A DNA stretch of 64,000 nt from Symbiodinium natans. Taxonomy: Eukaryota > Sar > Dinophyceae > Suessiales > Symbiodiniaceae. Position 1 is the stretch's first letter. Every line of letters starts with the position of its first letter. The stretch covers positions 61,001-125,000 of the forward strand of contig CAJNDS010002251.1 of assembly GCA_905221605.1 (NCBI GenBank). Reading direction: 5' to 3'. Of the stretch, positions 11,698 through 21,471 are shown piece by piece. The notes under the pieces were generated by a model that was not told where the DNA came from, made no database searches, and was given only the letters and a program-made list of their open reading frames with translations. The position numbers and the translations under genes were made by a program.

Positions 11698-11744
11698 CTC
11701 ACCGGCCTTAGTAAGCCACTTATCCGGAGCTACTAGCCAGGGAC
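11698..11744 (-). CDS. Candidate exon upstream of the DPM1-like exons
   Basis: Acceptor GGACTTCAG|G, canonical donor GTGAGT, peptide PWLVAPDKWLTKAGE. Its phase does not fit exon 11539-11597 unless that exon starts at an alternative acceptor, so membership in the same gene is uncertain. Confidence 0.45.
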
Positions 11745-11774
11745 CTGAAGTCCCTCAACCCTGAAGCCCTAAAC

Positions 11775-11873
11775 CCTACACCCTAAACCCCGAACCCCTA
11801 AACCCTAAACCCTAAACCCTAAACCCTAAACCCTAAACCCTAAACCCTAAACCCTAAACCCTAAACCCTAAAC
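11775..11873. repeat. CCCTAAA telomere-like array
   Basis: Tandem array, mostly perfect. Partner TTTAGGG array at 12066-12127. Confidence 0.95.
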
Positions 11874-12065
11874 GAACTTCCGGAAATAGGCGCACCCCTT
11901 ATATACCCCAACATAGAGTCATCCTGGGAACACCACCCCCACCCCCCTATAGGGCGTGGCGGTTTCAGGAGCTCCTGGTAGCTGGGGCTCATTCTAAAAA
12001 TCCCATAGGATGGGCTCGACAAAGCCTTCAAACCCTGAACTAAGCCCTCAAACCCTCGGTTTAGG

Positions 12066-12127
12066 CTTTTAGGGTTTAGGGTTTAGGGTTTAGGGTTTAG
12101 GGTTTAGGGTTTAGGGTTTAGGGTTTA
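12066..12127. repeat. TTTAGGG telomere-like array
   Basis: Perfect tandem units; convergent with 11775-11873. Confidence 0.95.
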
Positions 12128-12712
12128 GCCCCTAAACTTAAATCCTGAATCCAGCCCCAAGATCCGTACTGTAGAGGAATTCGAGTTTAGGGACGACCCC
12201 CCCTCCCACTGTATCCTGAAGCACACTGAAACCATAAGCCCCTAAACCCTGAAACCCTAAACCCTAAACCCTAAACCCTAAACCCTAAACCCGTAATCCC
12301 CTTAACCCCTTAAACCCCTTAACCCCTTAACCCCTGAACCCCTCAACCCTCTTTCCCCTTAACCCCTACCCAAAAAGACCCGGAATACTTCGGCAGCTCC
12401 CCCAAGCGGCTCTCCTTTTCCATTGCTGGCGCAGAATTCAACACGCAGGCTGAGCCCTGAACCCTATAAGTTTAGGGTTTCGAGTTTCGGGTTTCGGGTT
12501 TAGGGCAGAGGGGCCACATGACGTCGTGCAAAGGGTTTAGGGTTTGGTTTGGGTTCAGGGTTTGGGAGTTCTAAGTTGTAGCACTTGCAAGTCTAATAAC
12601 TCTACTTGAGCTTGAATCCGAACTAGCCCGAACCCCTGTATCTGCAGCCCTTAATCCTCAAGCCTCAGGCCCTAGGTATTAACCCTAAACCCTAAACCCA
12701 AAACCCTACTCA

Positions 12713-12782
12713 ACCGTAAACCCTAAACCCTAAACCCTAAACCCTAAACCCTAAACCCTAAACCCTAAACCCTAAACCCTAC
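12713..12782. repeat. CCCTAAA telomere-like array
   Basis: Perfect tandem units flanking exon candidate 12804-12891. Confidence 0.95.
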
Positions 12783-12803
12783 CTGCAAACCCCAAACCTC
12801 ATC

Positions 12804-12891
12804 CTGCGCGTCGGCTGGGCAACTGTTGTGCCCCCCTTGCTGCGGCGGTCAGCTCGAGCGCAGGGTCGATCTCTCCGTACTCGCCCGTGCG
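12804..12891 (-). CDS. Candidate internal exon, unrecognised gene
   Basis: Acceptor AACCCCCTCAG, GA-type donor (GATGAG), 88 nt. Frame begins RTGEYGEIDPALELTA and is strongly protein-like. Could belong to the DPM1-like gene or the gene upstream; not recognised. Confidence 0.5.
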
Positions 12892-13334
12892 CTGAGGGGG
12901 TTCTTGATGTAGCATGCTCGGGCCACCCTGACCCCTCTGAAAACCCTGAACCTTAAACCCTAAACCCTAAGCCCTAAACCCTAAACCCGAAACCCTAAAC
13001 CCTAAACCCTAGATACCCTCGTATGCCAGGCTGGAGCCTGCCGGCATTGAAAAACGTGCAGCGCGCTGCTTCGCAGCTCAGGATTGGCGGCGGAAATAGG
13101 GCCAGGAGTTTAGGGTTGAGGGTTTAGGGTTTAGGGGCCGAAGTTTTGGGAATGCACCCAAAGAACAGCCCGAAGGTTCGGGGTTTAGGAACATCCTGAA
13201 CATCCGAAACATCCGAAAAAGCACCCTAAAATTTGGGTTTCGGTTTAGGGTTGGCCTGCTTGCCGGCCAACTTCCAGCTTGGGGAGTTGCAGTGGAAGGG
13301 TTAGGGTTGGGACGTTTCAGGTTTGTAGGATTTA

Positions 13335-13455
13335 CAGGGGCTCCTAAACCCTAAACCCTAAACCCTAAAGCCTAAACCCTAAACCCTAAACCCTAAACCC
13401 TAAACCCTACACCCTACACCCTAAACCCTAAACCCTAAACCCTAAACCCTAACCC
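13335..13455. repeat. CCCTAAA telomere-like array
   Basis: Tandem CCCTAAA with CCCTACA units. Confidence 0.95.
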
Positions 13456-13521
13456 TAAACCCGAAAACCCTTGAGGTCATAGGGCTTGTAGTGCTCATGT
13501 GATGTTAAGGGTTTACGGTAC

Positions 13522-13545
13522 TTGCATTGACCATGCGACAGCTTT
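13522..13545 (-). CDS. Candidate 24-nt exon
   Basis: Pyrimidine-rich acceptor CTTCTGATCTTCCAAG, donor GTACCG, peptide KAVAWSMQ, phase 0. Too short to test further. Confidence 0.3.
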
Positions 13546-13649
13546 CTTGGAAGATCAGAAGACCCAAGACCCTCAACTCTAAACGCCTGGTGTAACAGGT
13601 TTAGGGCTTAGGTTTCAAGGTTTGGGGCCCTTGGGGTTTAGGGATTAAG

Positions 13650-13783
13650 ATTAGAGTTTAGGGTTTAGGGTTTAGGGTTTAGGGTTTAGGTTCTAAGGTT
13701 TGGGGCCCTTAGGGTTTAGGGTTTAGGGTTTAGGGTTTAGGGTTTAGGGTTTAGGGTTTAGGGTTTAGGGTTTAGGGTTTAGG
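13650..13783. repeat. TTTAGGG array with duplicated junction
   Basis: Two runs of TTTAGGG separated by AAGGTTTGGGGCCCTTAGGG, which also occurs at 13617-13640: a short tandem duplication of a junction. Confidence 0.9.
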
Positions 13784-13789
13784 CCCAAC

Positions 13790-13887
13790 CTCAATCCGTG
13801 CCCACTTCTGCTCGTCGTTCGCGAACAACAATTTGGGGCCCTCTGCTTCGCAGAGGGTACACAAAAAGACGTGCGCACTCTCGGCGC
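13790..13887 (-). CDS. Candidate Cys-containing exon, unrecognised gene
   Basis: Acceptor TTGCTTCAAG|G, donor GTTGGG, 98 nt. Reads AESAHVFLCTLCEAEGP then KLLFANDEQKWARIE; the CxxC could bind metal. The exon abuts the TTTAGGG array on its 3' side. Good coding character, no family recognised. Confidence 0.6.
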
Positions 13888-14213
13888 CTTGAAGCAAGCC
13901 TAAAGCCTAAAGCCTAAAGCCTAAACCCTAAACCCTAAACCCTAAACCCTAAACCCTAAACCCTAAACCCTACAATCCTTGGCCCTGAACCTGCCAGGCT
14001 TTGCTTGGAACCCCTAAACCCTCTGAATTTCTTAAGCCCGAATGGCCCCATCCTCAGCCCCGCAACCCTGGTCTCCGAATGTAGGGTTTCGGGTTTAGGG
14101 TTTAGGGTTTCGGGTTTCGGGTTTAGGGTTTAGGGTTTAGGGTTTCGGGTTTCGGGTTTAGGGTTTCGGGGTTCGGGTTTAGGGTTTAGGGTTTAGGGTC
14201 GAGGGCTCAGAGG

Positions 14214-14323
14214 GACCCCAGGGTAACCTGGGAAGAGGAAAGGCGGCCCTTTTTGGTTTAAAGGGGCTTATAAGGGAACCTAAACCCCAAAAAAGGGGAA
14301 TTGGGGCCTACTTTGGGTCCTAG
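14214..14323. mobile_element. Family E palindromic element
   Basis: Begins ACCCCAGGGTAACCTGGG and ends CCTACTTTGGGTCCTAG. The interior GGCGGCCCTTTTTGG...TTATAAGGGAACCTAAACCCC...AAAAAAGGGGAATTGGGG is shared with E copies at 34.2, 43.3 and 60.7 kb and, more loosely, with family A. No ORF. Confidence 0.85.
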
Positions 14324-14520
14324 ACGCTAAATAAATCCTAAACCCTACACCCGAACCCTAAACCCTAAACCCTAAACCCAAAACCCAAGCCCTAAGCCCT
14401 AAGCCCCAAGCCCTAAACCCTATGCCCTATGCGCTACGCCCTAAACCCCTGCCTAAGACTACCGTATGTCTTTATACATAGGGGGGCCCGGCTGAAAATA
14501 GAATGCCTCAAGGCCCTCAC

Positions 14521-14561
14521 GAGAGTCGGCTTCGCGACAGGCCTTCGTGCCGCGCTTGCGC
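14521..14561 (-). CDS. Candidate exon
   Basis: Acceptor CATACCCTGAG|G, donor GTGAGG. All three frames are open; the preferred reading is RKRGTKACREADS. Gene unknown. Confidence 0.35.
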
Positions 14562-14846
14562 CTCAGGGTATGCGGGTGTAGGGTTTGGAGGTTTAGGGGT
14601 TAGGGCTTAGGGTTTTGGAGGTACAGACAGGGTTTAGGGTTTAAGCGCTTAGGGTTTTAGAGGCACAGGGTTTCGGGTTTTAGAGGTACAGGGTTTATGG
14701 TTTTGGAGACACGGGGTTTAGAGCTTAGAGGTACAGGGTGCAGGGTTTCAGCCGTGTTTGCCATGCGGGATCAGCGGGTACCGGTAGGATCTCTATCGGC
14801 CGCAGATAAAACCCTAAACCCTAAACCCTAAATGCGCCCGGGGCGC

Positions 14847-14905
14847 CTAGTAGTAGACCGCGTCCTGCCACTCATTGTCATCACTGTGTGCAGAATTGGC
14901 AAGGC
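14847..14905 (-). CDS. Candidate terminal exon with stop codon
   Basis: Acceptor CACGCGGAG|G, frame ANSAHSDDNEWQDAVYY then TAG. Reads as an acidic C-terminus, so a minus-strand gene upstream may end here. A donor GTCTAC just before the stop is an alternative. Confidence 0.4.
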
Positions 14906-15000
14906 CTCCGCGTGTGGGGTGTGGGTTTAAGGCTTAGGGTTTAGGAAGAATTTGCCACTAGTTGCGTAGGAACCCCCAAAAAACACGAGTAGTCTTCCTT

Positions 15001-15075
15001 ATAAGGGCAATATGGGGATTCTTATCTTTCATTGTTCTGGGGTTCTGAAGCAAATAGTAGTTCTTGGCTTGACAT
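15001..15075. mobile_element. Family K repeat, copy 1
   Basis: ATAAGGGcAataTGGGGATT...GGGGTTCTgAAGCAAATAGTaG is shared with 40446-40520. A fragment (AAATAGTGGCTTA) is at about 17706-17719. Confidence 0.6.
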
Positions 15076-15169
15076 GGTTTTTCTGTTCTTTAAGGGAGGG
15101 GGGTCATGGCGGGTAGGGAGCCTTCGGGAGTAGTAGAGAGCATTAGGGAACCATGGGTTGCATAACCAA

Positions 15170-15350
15170 CCCTAAACCCTATAAACCCTAGAAACCCTAG
15201 AAACCCTATAAACCCCATAAACCCTGCAAACCCTACAAACCCTACAAACCCTACAAACCCTACAAACCCTACAAACCCTATAAACCCTACAAACCCTATA
15301 AAGCCTCTAAACCCTGTAAACCCCATAAACCCTATGAACCTTATAAACCC
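15170..15350. repeat. 10-bp satellite AAACCCTACA/AAACCCTATA
   Basis: Tandem 9-10 bp units derived from CCCTAAA by insertion of ATA or ACA; produces artefactual FxGFxGF frames. Similar arrays lie at 34855-34940 and 59975-60060. Confidence 0.9.
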
Positions 15351-15558
15351 TAAACCCTCAACCCTAAACCCTTACCCTCCCTGGAACCCCCATCCCTTGA
15401 GGACCCTAGAAGATTACGCGCTCCAGGGTTGCTTGGGGCGTTTCTGGGTGTGTCGGGCACGCTCAGGCCCGCGAAAGTTACCCCAAACGTAAGCAAGCTG
15501 ACCCTCTGGTCGGGTCGTCGGAGACGTTCAGCCTGGTGGGGGCCAAAGTACAAGGCGC

Positions 15559-15609
15559 GGTTTAGGGTTTAGGGTTTAGGGTTTAGGGTTTAGGGTTTAG
15601 GGTTTAGGG
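15559..15609. repeat. TTTAGGG telomere-like array
   Basis: Seven perfect units, 18 bp from coding exon 15628-15765. Confidence 0.95.
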
Positions 15610-15627
15610 ATAGAGGCCGCCCCTGAC

Positions 15628-15765
15628 CTAGTGCGCACATGATCTGCGAGTGGCGGGCTTGAGCAAGCGGGCAGATGTCCTGCCGTTGGTGAGTGGAGCC
15701 CCTCGTGGCAGTGGAGTGCACGAATCTGATGTCGCAGCCTTCCCTCGCAAGCTTCTTAAAGAACC
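15628..15765 (-). CDS. Exon, unrecognised gene; acceptor inside telomeric repeat
   Basis: 138 nt open frame beginning FFKKLAREGCDIRFVHS and ending ARHSQIMCAL; donor GTCAGG. The sequence just upstream is ...TTTAGGGTTCAGGGTTTAG|GGTTCTTT, so TTTAG of the repeat is the AG|G acceptor. Joins exon 16141-16249 in frame (RWDDG-FFKKL). Strong coding character, family unknown. It follows the WTIFEQ-gene exons in transcription order. Confidence 0.75.
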   Translation of the reverse strand, partial: GSLRSLRGKAATSDSCTPLPRGAPLTNGRTSARLLKPATRRSCAH

Positions 15766-16140
15766 CTAAACCCTGAACCCTAAACCCTAAGCCCTAAACC
15801 CGTATGATTCTCGGGTTTGGGAAGCACGGCAGGGTTGTGATCTTGAAGGGCTTCGGGTGAGTTCAGGTCCTGGCACTTAGGCGGAAGAGTTGGAGGGATG
15901 GTGGCAGTCTGGATTGCCCGGCTTGAGTGAGCTGGTGAAGTTCAGAGCTTAGGCTTAGCCTTTGGCATCTCCGGACAACTTTTCTTACCCCAAGCCCCAA
16001 ACCCTCAACCACTGCAACCCTAAACCCTAAACCTTATAAACCCTAAACCTTGTAAACCCCTAAACCCTAAACCCTATACCTTATTACGGCCGGAGCATAC
16101 CGAGCCCCTCAAAGGACCAAAGCTCGGCCAGGCTAAAACC

Positions 16141-16249
16141 CGTCGTCCCAGCGGCTCGTGGTGGTGGTGACCATAGCCACATCAAGGTCCATGAGGTTCT
16201 TCATGTACCTGGTGTTGTAGGAATCTAGAAGCTCCAAAACGTCAGTCCC
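16141..16249 (-). CDS. Exon, unrecognised gene
   Basis: Acceptor ATAGTAGCAG|G; frame begins GTDVLELLDSYNTRYMK and ends TTTTSRWDDG. Its 3' edge is ambiguous: exon ...GACGAC[GGGTT]TTAG and next exon ...TTTA[GGGTT]CTTT share GGGTT. In-frame continuation supports the pair. Could be the 3' part of the WTIFEQ gene or a separate gene. Confidence 0.75.
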
Positions 16250-16358
16250 CTGCTACTATCCTTGCCCCAGAATACCTGGTATACCCAAACTTATCAACTT
16301 GAAAGTAAGACTCCGGATACCTAACCGTCGCGTTAACCCCTAAGCTCTCAAGCTCTCA

Positions 16359-16418
16359 AGCTCGCTCTCTCTCACTCTCTCTCCTCTCCTCTCCTCTCTC
16401 TCTGGCTCTCTCTCTCGC

Positions 16419-16479
<61 letters not shown>

Positions 16480-16483
16480 AAAT
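16359..16483. repeat. CT microsatellite
   Basis: (CT)n with TCTCTGTCTC and CTCCT interruptions, about 120 bp; GA-rich on the gene strand. Confidence 0.97.
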
Positions 16484-17061
16484 GGAAATTCAAACTTGAA
16501 ACACCTAAACCGTGTCAAAGATGCTGCAAACTCTTGACGAATCTACTGGGAAAGCAGGGTGATAAACACTGTGAACAGACATTACGCTTTCCCCAATATA
16601 CAACAAACAGTAGCGTGGCAATGCAACATGCCTCCGCCACATCTGGATGTGAAACCCTAACCCCTTGCAGCCTGTAGGGCCCCAGGGCTTAACCGCAGTG
16701 TGCACTTGGGTTCTCCTTTGCCCATGCTTAAAACCTTGAATCGATGTCGGGCGCGATGCTGCGTTGGGCTCACTTTGTGTGCGCCCTGCACTGTTCAGAA
16801 GTGCTCAAAGTAACCGCCTGGCCGCCTGCCCCTCATGCGCAGCTGGAAGTTGTCTCGAGCCAGGTCTTCCCCAATTCAGACAGCTACCGGCATGAAAGAG
16901 CAACAGGTGCAACTTTAAGTTGGGATGCGCGTTGAAGTGAATGGTGTAAGGTTTATGAAATATCTCAGCACCAGTGCCCTAAACCCTAAACCCTAGACCC
17001 TAAACCCTAAACCCTAAACCCTAAATCCCCAAACCCCAAACCCTAAACCCTGAACCCTTAC

Positions 17062-17138
17062 ATTCGCCGGGGGTGCTCGTGCACCACACTCCCAACCCAG
17101 TTGAGCATGAACTCTTTCACCCGGAGGTCGACCATGTC
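17062..17138 (-). CDS. WTIFEQ-family gene, exon 6 of those found
   Basis: Acceptor CCTCCACTAAG|G, donor GTAAGG or a GC/GA alternative. Peptide DMVDLRVKEFMLNWVGSV then VHEHPRR. It directly continues KDLGF of exon 18100-18138 in phase 0, and the phrase F-M-L-N-W-V-G-S-V-V is what I remember after WTIFEQ in dinoflagellate homologues. The 3' continuation is unresolved. Confidence 0.85.
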
Positions 17139-17409
17139 CTTAGTGGAGGAGCTTTGGTTTAAAGCGTTTAGGGTTCAGGGTTTAGGGTTCAGGGTTTGCG
17201 ATTTAGGGTTTAGGGTTTAGGGTTTAGGGTCAAGGGTTTAGGGTTTAGGGTTTAGGGTTCAGGGTTGAGGGTTTCAGGGTTTGTGGTTTCAGGATTTGGG
17301 GCTTAGTGTTTAGGGACTGTTTCTTTTTTGGTTGGGGGAGGGGTGGGGTTAAGGGATTGGGGTTTAGAGTTCTGGGTTTAGGGCTTAGTGTTTAGGGCTG
17401 CTTAGTGTT

Positions 17410-17466
17410 TTTGTTTTTTTTTTTTTTTTTTTTTTTGGGGGGGGGGGGGGGGGGGTGGGGGGGTGG
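17410..17466. repeat. Poly-T to poly-G junction
   Basis: A long T run joined directly to a long G run, matching similar T/G junctions at 702-744, 31470-31491 and (as C/A) 54327-54352. Confidence 0.95.
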
Positions 17467-18099
17467 GGAGGCTTTTAGGGGTTTAGGGTTCAGTGTCTGG
17501 TGTCGAGGGTTGGGGGTGTTTAGGAGTTTCGGGTCTGACGGGTTTAGCGCATAAGGTTCTAGGAGCTTCGGGTCTTAGGGTTGTAGGGCTTTAGGGTTCG
17601 GGATTTAGGAGTTTAGTGTCTTAGGGGTCTAGGGCTACAGGGGGTTTAAGGGCTTCAAGGGCTTGAGGTGTTTAGGGTGTTTTGAAGCCCAGGGTCCCTC
17701 GCAAAAAATAGTGGCTTAGGAAGACCATCATGGGGCCTTTCGCCCCTAAACCCCAAAACCTAAGGCGACTGTGGCTTCAGAGTATCCCCCAAACCCACGA
17801 GGTTTAGGGTTTAGGGCCCTACCCTCCACCCGAAGTCTCAAGACCCTAAACCACCAGGGTTTAGGGTTTAGGGTTTAGGGTTTAGGGTTTAGGGTTTAGG
17901 GTAGAAAGCCTAAGCCCCTAGATCTCCCAAGCCTAAGCGCCTAAACCCCCCCCCAACCCCGAAAACGCCGAAATGCAAAAAACCCTAAACCTCCTGAACC
18001 CTAAACCCTAAACCCTAAACCCTAAGCCCTAAACCCTAAACCCTAAACCCTAAACCCTAACCCCCCTGAACCCTGACAAAAAGGACCGCGGCGAGGGTC

Positions 18100-18138
18100 G
18101 AAGCCCAGGTCCTTTACAATCAGCTGCTTCACCTTCGC
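18100..18138 (-). CDS. WTIFEQ-family gene, exon 5
   Basis: Acceptor TTGCAAGTCAG|G, 13 codons AKVKQLIVKDLGF, GA-type donor (TTC|GACCCT). The GA donor is chosen because it alone joins DMVDLRVKEF in frame; the GT further on (after DPRR) breaks the phase. Confidence 0.85.
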
Positions 18139-18283
18139 CTGACTTGCAATAAAGGAGCTTAGGGTTTAGGGTTTAGGGAAACAGCCTGGTGGAAGTTAGG
18201 GTCCTAGGGTTTTCGGATTCAGGGCTTTGATCCAAACAGTGTAGGGCTTAGGATGTAGGACTTTGAGAGCGTAGGTCTTGCAG

Positions 18284-18395
18284 GGTGTATATAAACTGTA
18301 TATGAAGTAGGGTATATATTTCTTGTACCCCCAAAAGGACACCAGGTATATACACTCACCAATATTAAAAAGGAACCTTATATACACTCACCAAT
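18284..18395. mobile_element. Family I repeat, copy 1
   Basis: GAAGTAGGgTaTATATTTCTTGTACCCCC...GGACACC...CACCAATATTAAAAAGGAACCTTATATACACTCACCAATA. The second copy is at 28523-28617. AT-rich, no ORF. Confidence 0.85.
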
Positions 18396-19244
18396 AACAG
18401 TAATACAAACCGTGTTGCATATAGCGTAGCCCTGTCCTTTTTGCAAGGTGCCGCGCTATGGGTTCTGCTTTAGAGAACTACTCATTTAGGGTTTCTAGGG
18501 CTTATTTTCAGGAAGTCGGGCTTTAAGGCCGTAGGGCTATTATAGGGTTTAGGTTTAGGGTTTTATTCTCCATTTAGGCCGCCCCTGGGGCTTCCAAGGT
18601 TTGTGAACAGGGCTATCTAAGGGTTTCCGTAGGGTTGGGAGCCTCTACGGTCCATTGGATTCAGTTTGGAGGTTCAAGAGTCGGTTCGCTGTGAGGATTT
18701 TTTGGGTCTAGGACTAACGCATACAGGGAGGGGCCCTCTAGTTATAAGTAGAGTTGTTCAAGGGATTAGCTTCGTTGATACACCCCAACCCCAATTCCTG
18801 AACCTCGGCCCCGAACCTATCAAGCCCAAAATAGGTCGCCCGGTTCTTTTCAAGTTCCGGTGAAGGAGTGTCAGCCAAGCCCCTATAATCCCCACATCCA
18901 CCTGGCACCCCACAGCCCTCAAGCTTTAGCCAGAGCCGCTCTCAAGCCGGAACACCGAAAGCTTCTATGTCAATCTGGCACAAAGCCCGAAGCCCTGGAC
19001 CCTAAAGCCTTTGAAAGGCGCCAAAAGGCACTGCACCCCTTAAAGCCTCTAAACCCTAAACCCTAAACCCTGAACCCTGAGCCCTAAACCCTAAACCCTA
19101 AACCGTAAGCCCTAAACCCTAAACCCTAAACCGTAAGCCCTAAACCCTAAACCCTAAACCCTGTAACCCCTGAAACCCCTTAAAACCCTTAAAACCCTTA
19201 AAACCCTAGGAACGCAGAAGCCGCGGCAGTCCCTTCTTAGGGGC

Positions 19245-19275
19245 CTCGTCGTGAGGGCTGAAGGCTTTAGCATTC
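19245..19275 (-). CDS. WTIFEQ-family gene, exon 4
   Basis: Acceptor ACACATCCCAG|G, 31 nt reading NAKAFSPHDE, GC-type donor (GAG|GCCCCT). NAKAFSPHDE-AKVKQL is the family reading. The frame stays open past the donor, which could mislead gene finders. Confidence 0.83.
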
Positions 19276-19328
19276 CTGGGATGTGTTGGAGGCACAGATG
19301 GCTCTCAGCGGCTAAGCTAAGTTTTGGG

Positions 19329-19405
19329 GGTCTAGGGTCTAGGGTCTAGGGTCTAGGGTCTAGGGTCTAGGGTCTAGGGTCTAGGGTCTAGGGTCTAGGG
19401 TCTAG
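19329..19405. repeat. TCTAGGG array
   Basis: About ten perfect GGGTCTA units ending in TTTAGGG; a homogenised variant telomere-like satellite. Abuts a family B element. Confidence 0.95.
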
Positions 19406-19418
19406 GGTTTAGGGTTTA

Positions 19419-19518
19419 GGGATGCTCCGCTTTATGCTAACAGTCCTTAATAGGGATTTTAGTACCCCCGATATATAATCTCTAGTAAGGACTGTTAGAA
19501 TAAGGGGGAACATCCCAA
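19419..19518. mobile_element. Family B palindromic element, copy 1
   Basis: GGGATGcTCC...ACTAACAGTCCTTAATAGGGATT...CTCTAGTAAGGACTGTTAGAATAAGGGGGAACATCCC: long inverted repeat of about 40 bp arms. Other copies at 22995-23120 and 25254-25358. Confidence 0.85.
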
Positions 19519-20016
19519 GTTTAAGGTTTTGTGCTTGGGGTTTAGGATTTGCTTTAGGCCTGAAGCTCAGCCCTTGACCGCCTTCGACATCGTAGGCTGC
19601 TGGGGTGTTCGGGGTGGGCATTTTCTTTTTGGGACCCGCAACAAACCTAAGCCCTGGACTCCTAAACTGCAGACCACGTACAGTAGGACCTAAACTCCCA
19701 TCTCCACAGTACAGGGACCCCCCCGTAGACTGTTGGGTAGGGTAGTTTAGGGTTGAGGTTTGGGTGGGCATAGGGTTAGGGCGGGTTTGGGGGTCGGGGC
19801 CGGGGTTAGTCTAATCTGGGCCGAAAGGCTCAGGCCCTGAACCCCTCAACTCCAAATGGCCAAAACCCTAAACCCCTGAAACTCTAACACCCTCTAGACC
19901 ACCAAATCCCAATCCCTACATGCCTCAAAACCTCCATAAATCCCGCACCCTGAACCCTGAAACCCTAAACCCTAAACCCTAAACCCTAAACCTCCTTAAA
20001 TCCCGCACCCTGAATC

Positions 20017-20063
20017 CTAAAGGCGTGGCGCTCGGACTTAAATCTGCAAAGCGATTTTGTCAC
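20017..20063 (-). CDS. WTIFEQ-family gene, exon 3
   Basis: Acceptor CCGCCGAG|G, peptide VTKSLCRFKSERHAF, GA-type donor (AG|GATTCA). Phase 0 in, phase 2 out, fitting the one leading base of exon 19245-19275. Confidence 0.8.
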
Positions 20064-20096
20064 CTCGGCGGGGAGGGTTCAGGAGTTCAAGGGGCT

Positions 20097-20288
20097 TAAA
20101 AAGTTGTACTTGTTAACCAAGTATAACTGTACTTATAACCCACTTATAAGGTTTAGGGTTTAGGGCTTAGGGTTTGATTAGGGTTAAGCCCCTTACGTGC
20201 CCGAACATGGTTGTAATTTGGGATATGAGTCCAGTTATAGTTGGTTCACAAATACCATGAACCTTCAAGTAGGGGGTTCAGGGACTTA
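20097..20288. mobile_element. Diverged family D element with telomeric insertion
   Basis: ACTTGTTAACCAAGTATAACTGTACTTATAACC at the left and ATACCATGAACCTTCAAGTAG at the right. GTTTAGGG-type sequence (about 20151-20183) sits where intact copies have AAGCCCCCTAAG. Confidence 0.6.
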
Positions 20289-20604
20289 GTTTAGGGGCTT
20301 TAAGGTTTAGGGGTTCAGGTGTGTAGGGTTTTGCCCTGCACTGTCCTGGCTGGGGTTTATGGTTTAAGGGTTAAGGGTTTGGGGGTTTAGCGTGGAGTAC
20401 GCTTCTAAAATGTTCGGGCTTTGTTCATGCCGGGGGTTGATCCCAAGAATGCCCCATACACACTAAACACTGAACCCTGACCTCAAAGCGCTAGCGACCC
20501 CAAGCCCAAACCCGAATAAAGAACCCCCCCCCCCCTTGTAGGTTCGGCTCTCAGAACAAGTTTCCACGCTTGAACTAGTAACTAGTGCAGGGTTTTGGGG
20601 TTTA

Positions 20605-20646
20605 GGGCTGGGGAGGGGGGAGGGGGGGGGGAGCGGGGGCGGGGAG

Positions 20647-20682
<36 letters not shown>

Positions 20683-20731
20683 GGAGGGGGAGGTGGGTGG
20701 GAGGGGGGGGGGAGGGGGGGGGTTGGGTTGG
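20605..20731. repeat. G-rich tract
   Basis: About 125 bases almost purely G with scattered A, C and T. Possible G-quadruplex former; causes long artefactual frames on both strands. Confidence 0.97.
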
Positions 20732-21018
20732 AAGTTCTACAGACAAGGCCCAGACCTGCGGACCCCAGCTAACCCAAAACCAACAGACCATCAAAACCCC
20801 CAACCCCAACCCCCAAACCCTAAACCCTACCCCAATCAACCCGCAAACCTCAAGCACCCGAAATCCTGTAAACCCTTCATTAAAGCCCTAGAAACCTAAA
20901 CCCTAAGCAGCTGAAACTCCAAACGCCTAAACCCAAACACCCAAAACACCCTTGAACCCTCAAAGGTCCACCGTGCCTAAACCCTAAACCCTAAACCCTA
21001 AACCCTAAGCCCGGGGGC

Positions 21019-21088
21019 CTGCATGATGCCCTCCTTTCCTTCCTGGACTTTCTCGATCAAGGCTTCGTTCTGATCCTTCGGCAGAATC
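21019..21088 (-). CDS. WTIFEQ-family gene, exon 2
   Basis: Acceptor GGCTCCTCTGAG|G, peptide ILPKDQNEALIEKVQE then GKEGIMQ, GC-type donor (CAG|GCCCCC). With the upstream exon it gives VPVTM-ILPKDQ, the family reading, so the two islands between them (21665-21745, 21807-21857) are not exons. Confidence 0.85.
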
Positions 21089-21340
21089 CTCAGAGGAGCC
21101 CCCGCATGGGAACCTCCAAAAATGGGAACCCCCAAAGAAGGACCGGAAAGGGTCTAGGGTTTAGGGTTTGGGGTTTGGGGTTTAGGGTTTAGGGTTTAGG
21201 GTTTAGGGTTTAGGGTTTAGGGTTTAGCATTTAGGGTTCAGGGTGTAGGGTTTAGGGTTTAGGGGTACCTCTAAAGATAAGAGAATCGGCCTTACAAACT
21301 TTTGGGGGGAGCATAGAAATCCCTTCTAAACCCTACACCC

Positions 21341-21471
21341 TACTTGGAGGTTCAGGGTACTTATAACGCCAGCTATAACTGTTTAACTGTACTTTAAGCC
21401 TCCTAAGTCCCGTAAGTAGGTTAAAAGTAGATTTATAATTGGGGTTATAAGTACCCATGAAGCTCCAAGTA
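21341..21471. mobile_element. Family D palindromic element, intact
   Basis: TACTTGGAGGTTCAGGGTACTTATAAC at the left and GGGGTTATAAGTACCCATGAAGCTCCAAGTA at the right. Centre: CCTCCTAAGTCCCGTAAGTAGG. Best reference copy of family D. Confidence 0.88.

Noticed and set aside
16359-16483. Promoter or polypyrimidine regulatory tract
   Set aside because: Simple CT microsatellite; no start codon or exon placed to use it.
17706-17766. Minus-strand frame GPMMVFLSHYFLRGTL
   Set aside because: Overlaps a family K fragment and breaks the join KDLGF-DMVDLRV.
18948-18994. Minus-strand island LRALCQIDIEAFGVP in compatible phase
   Set aside because: The family reading SPHDE-AKVKQL joins 19245-19275 to 18100-18138 directly; this island is intronic.
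20595-20891. Gly-rich and Pro-rich frames on both strands
   Set aside because: Direct translation of the poly-G tract.
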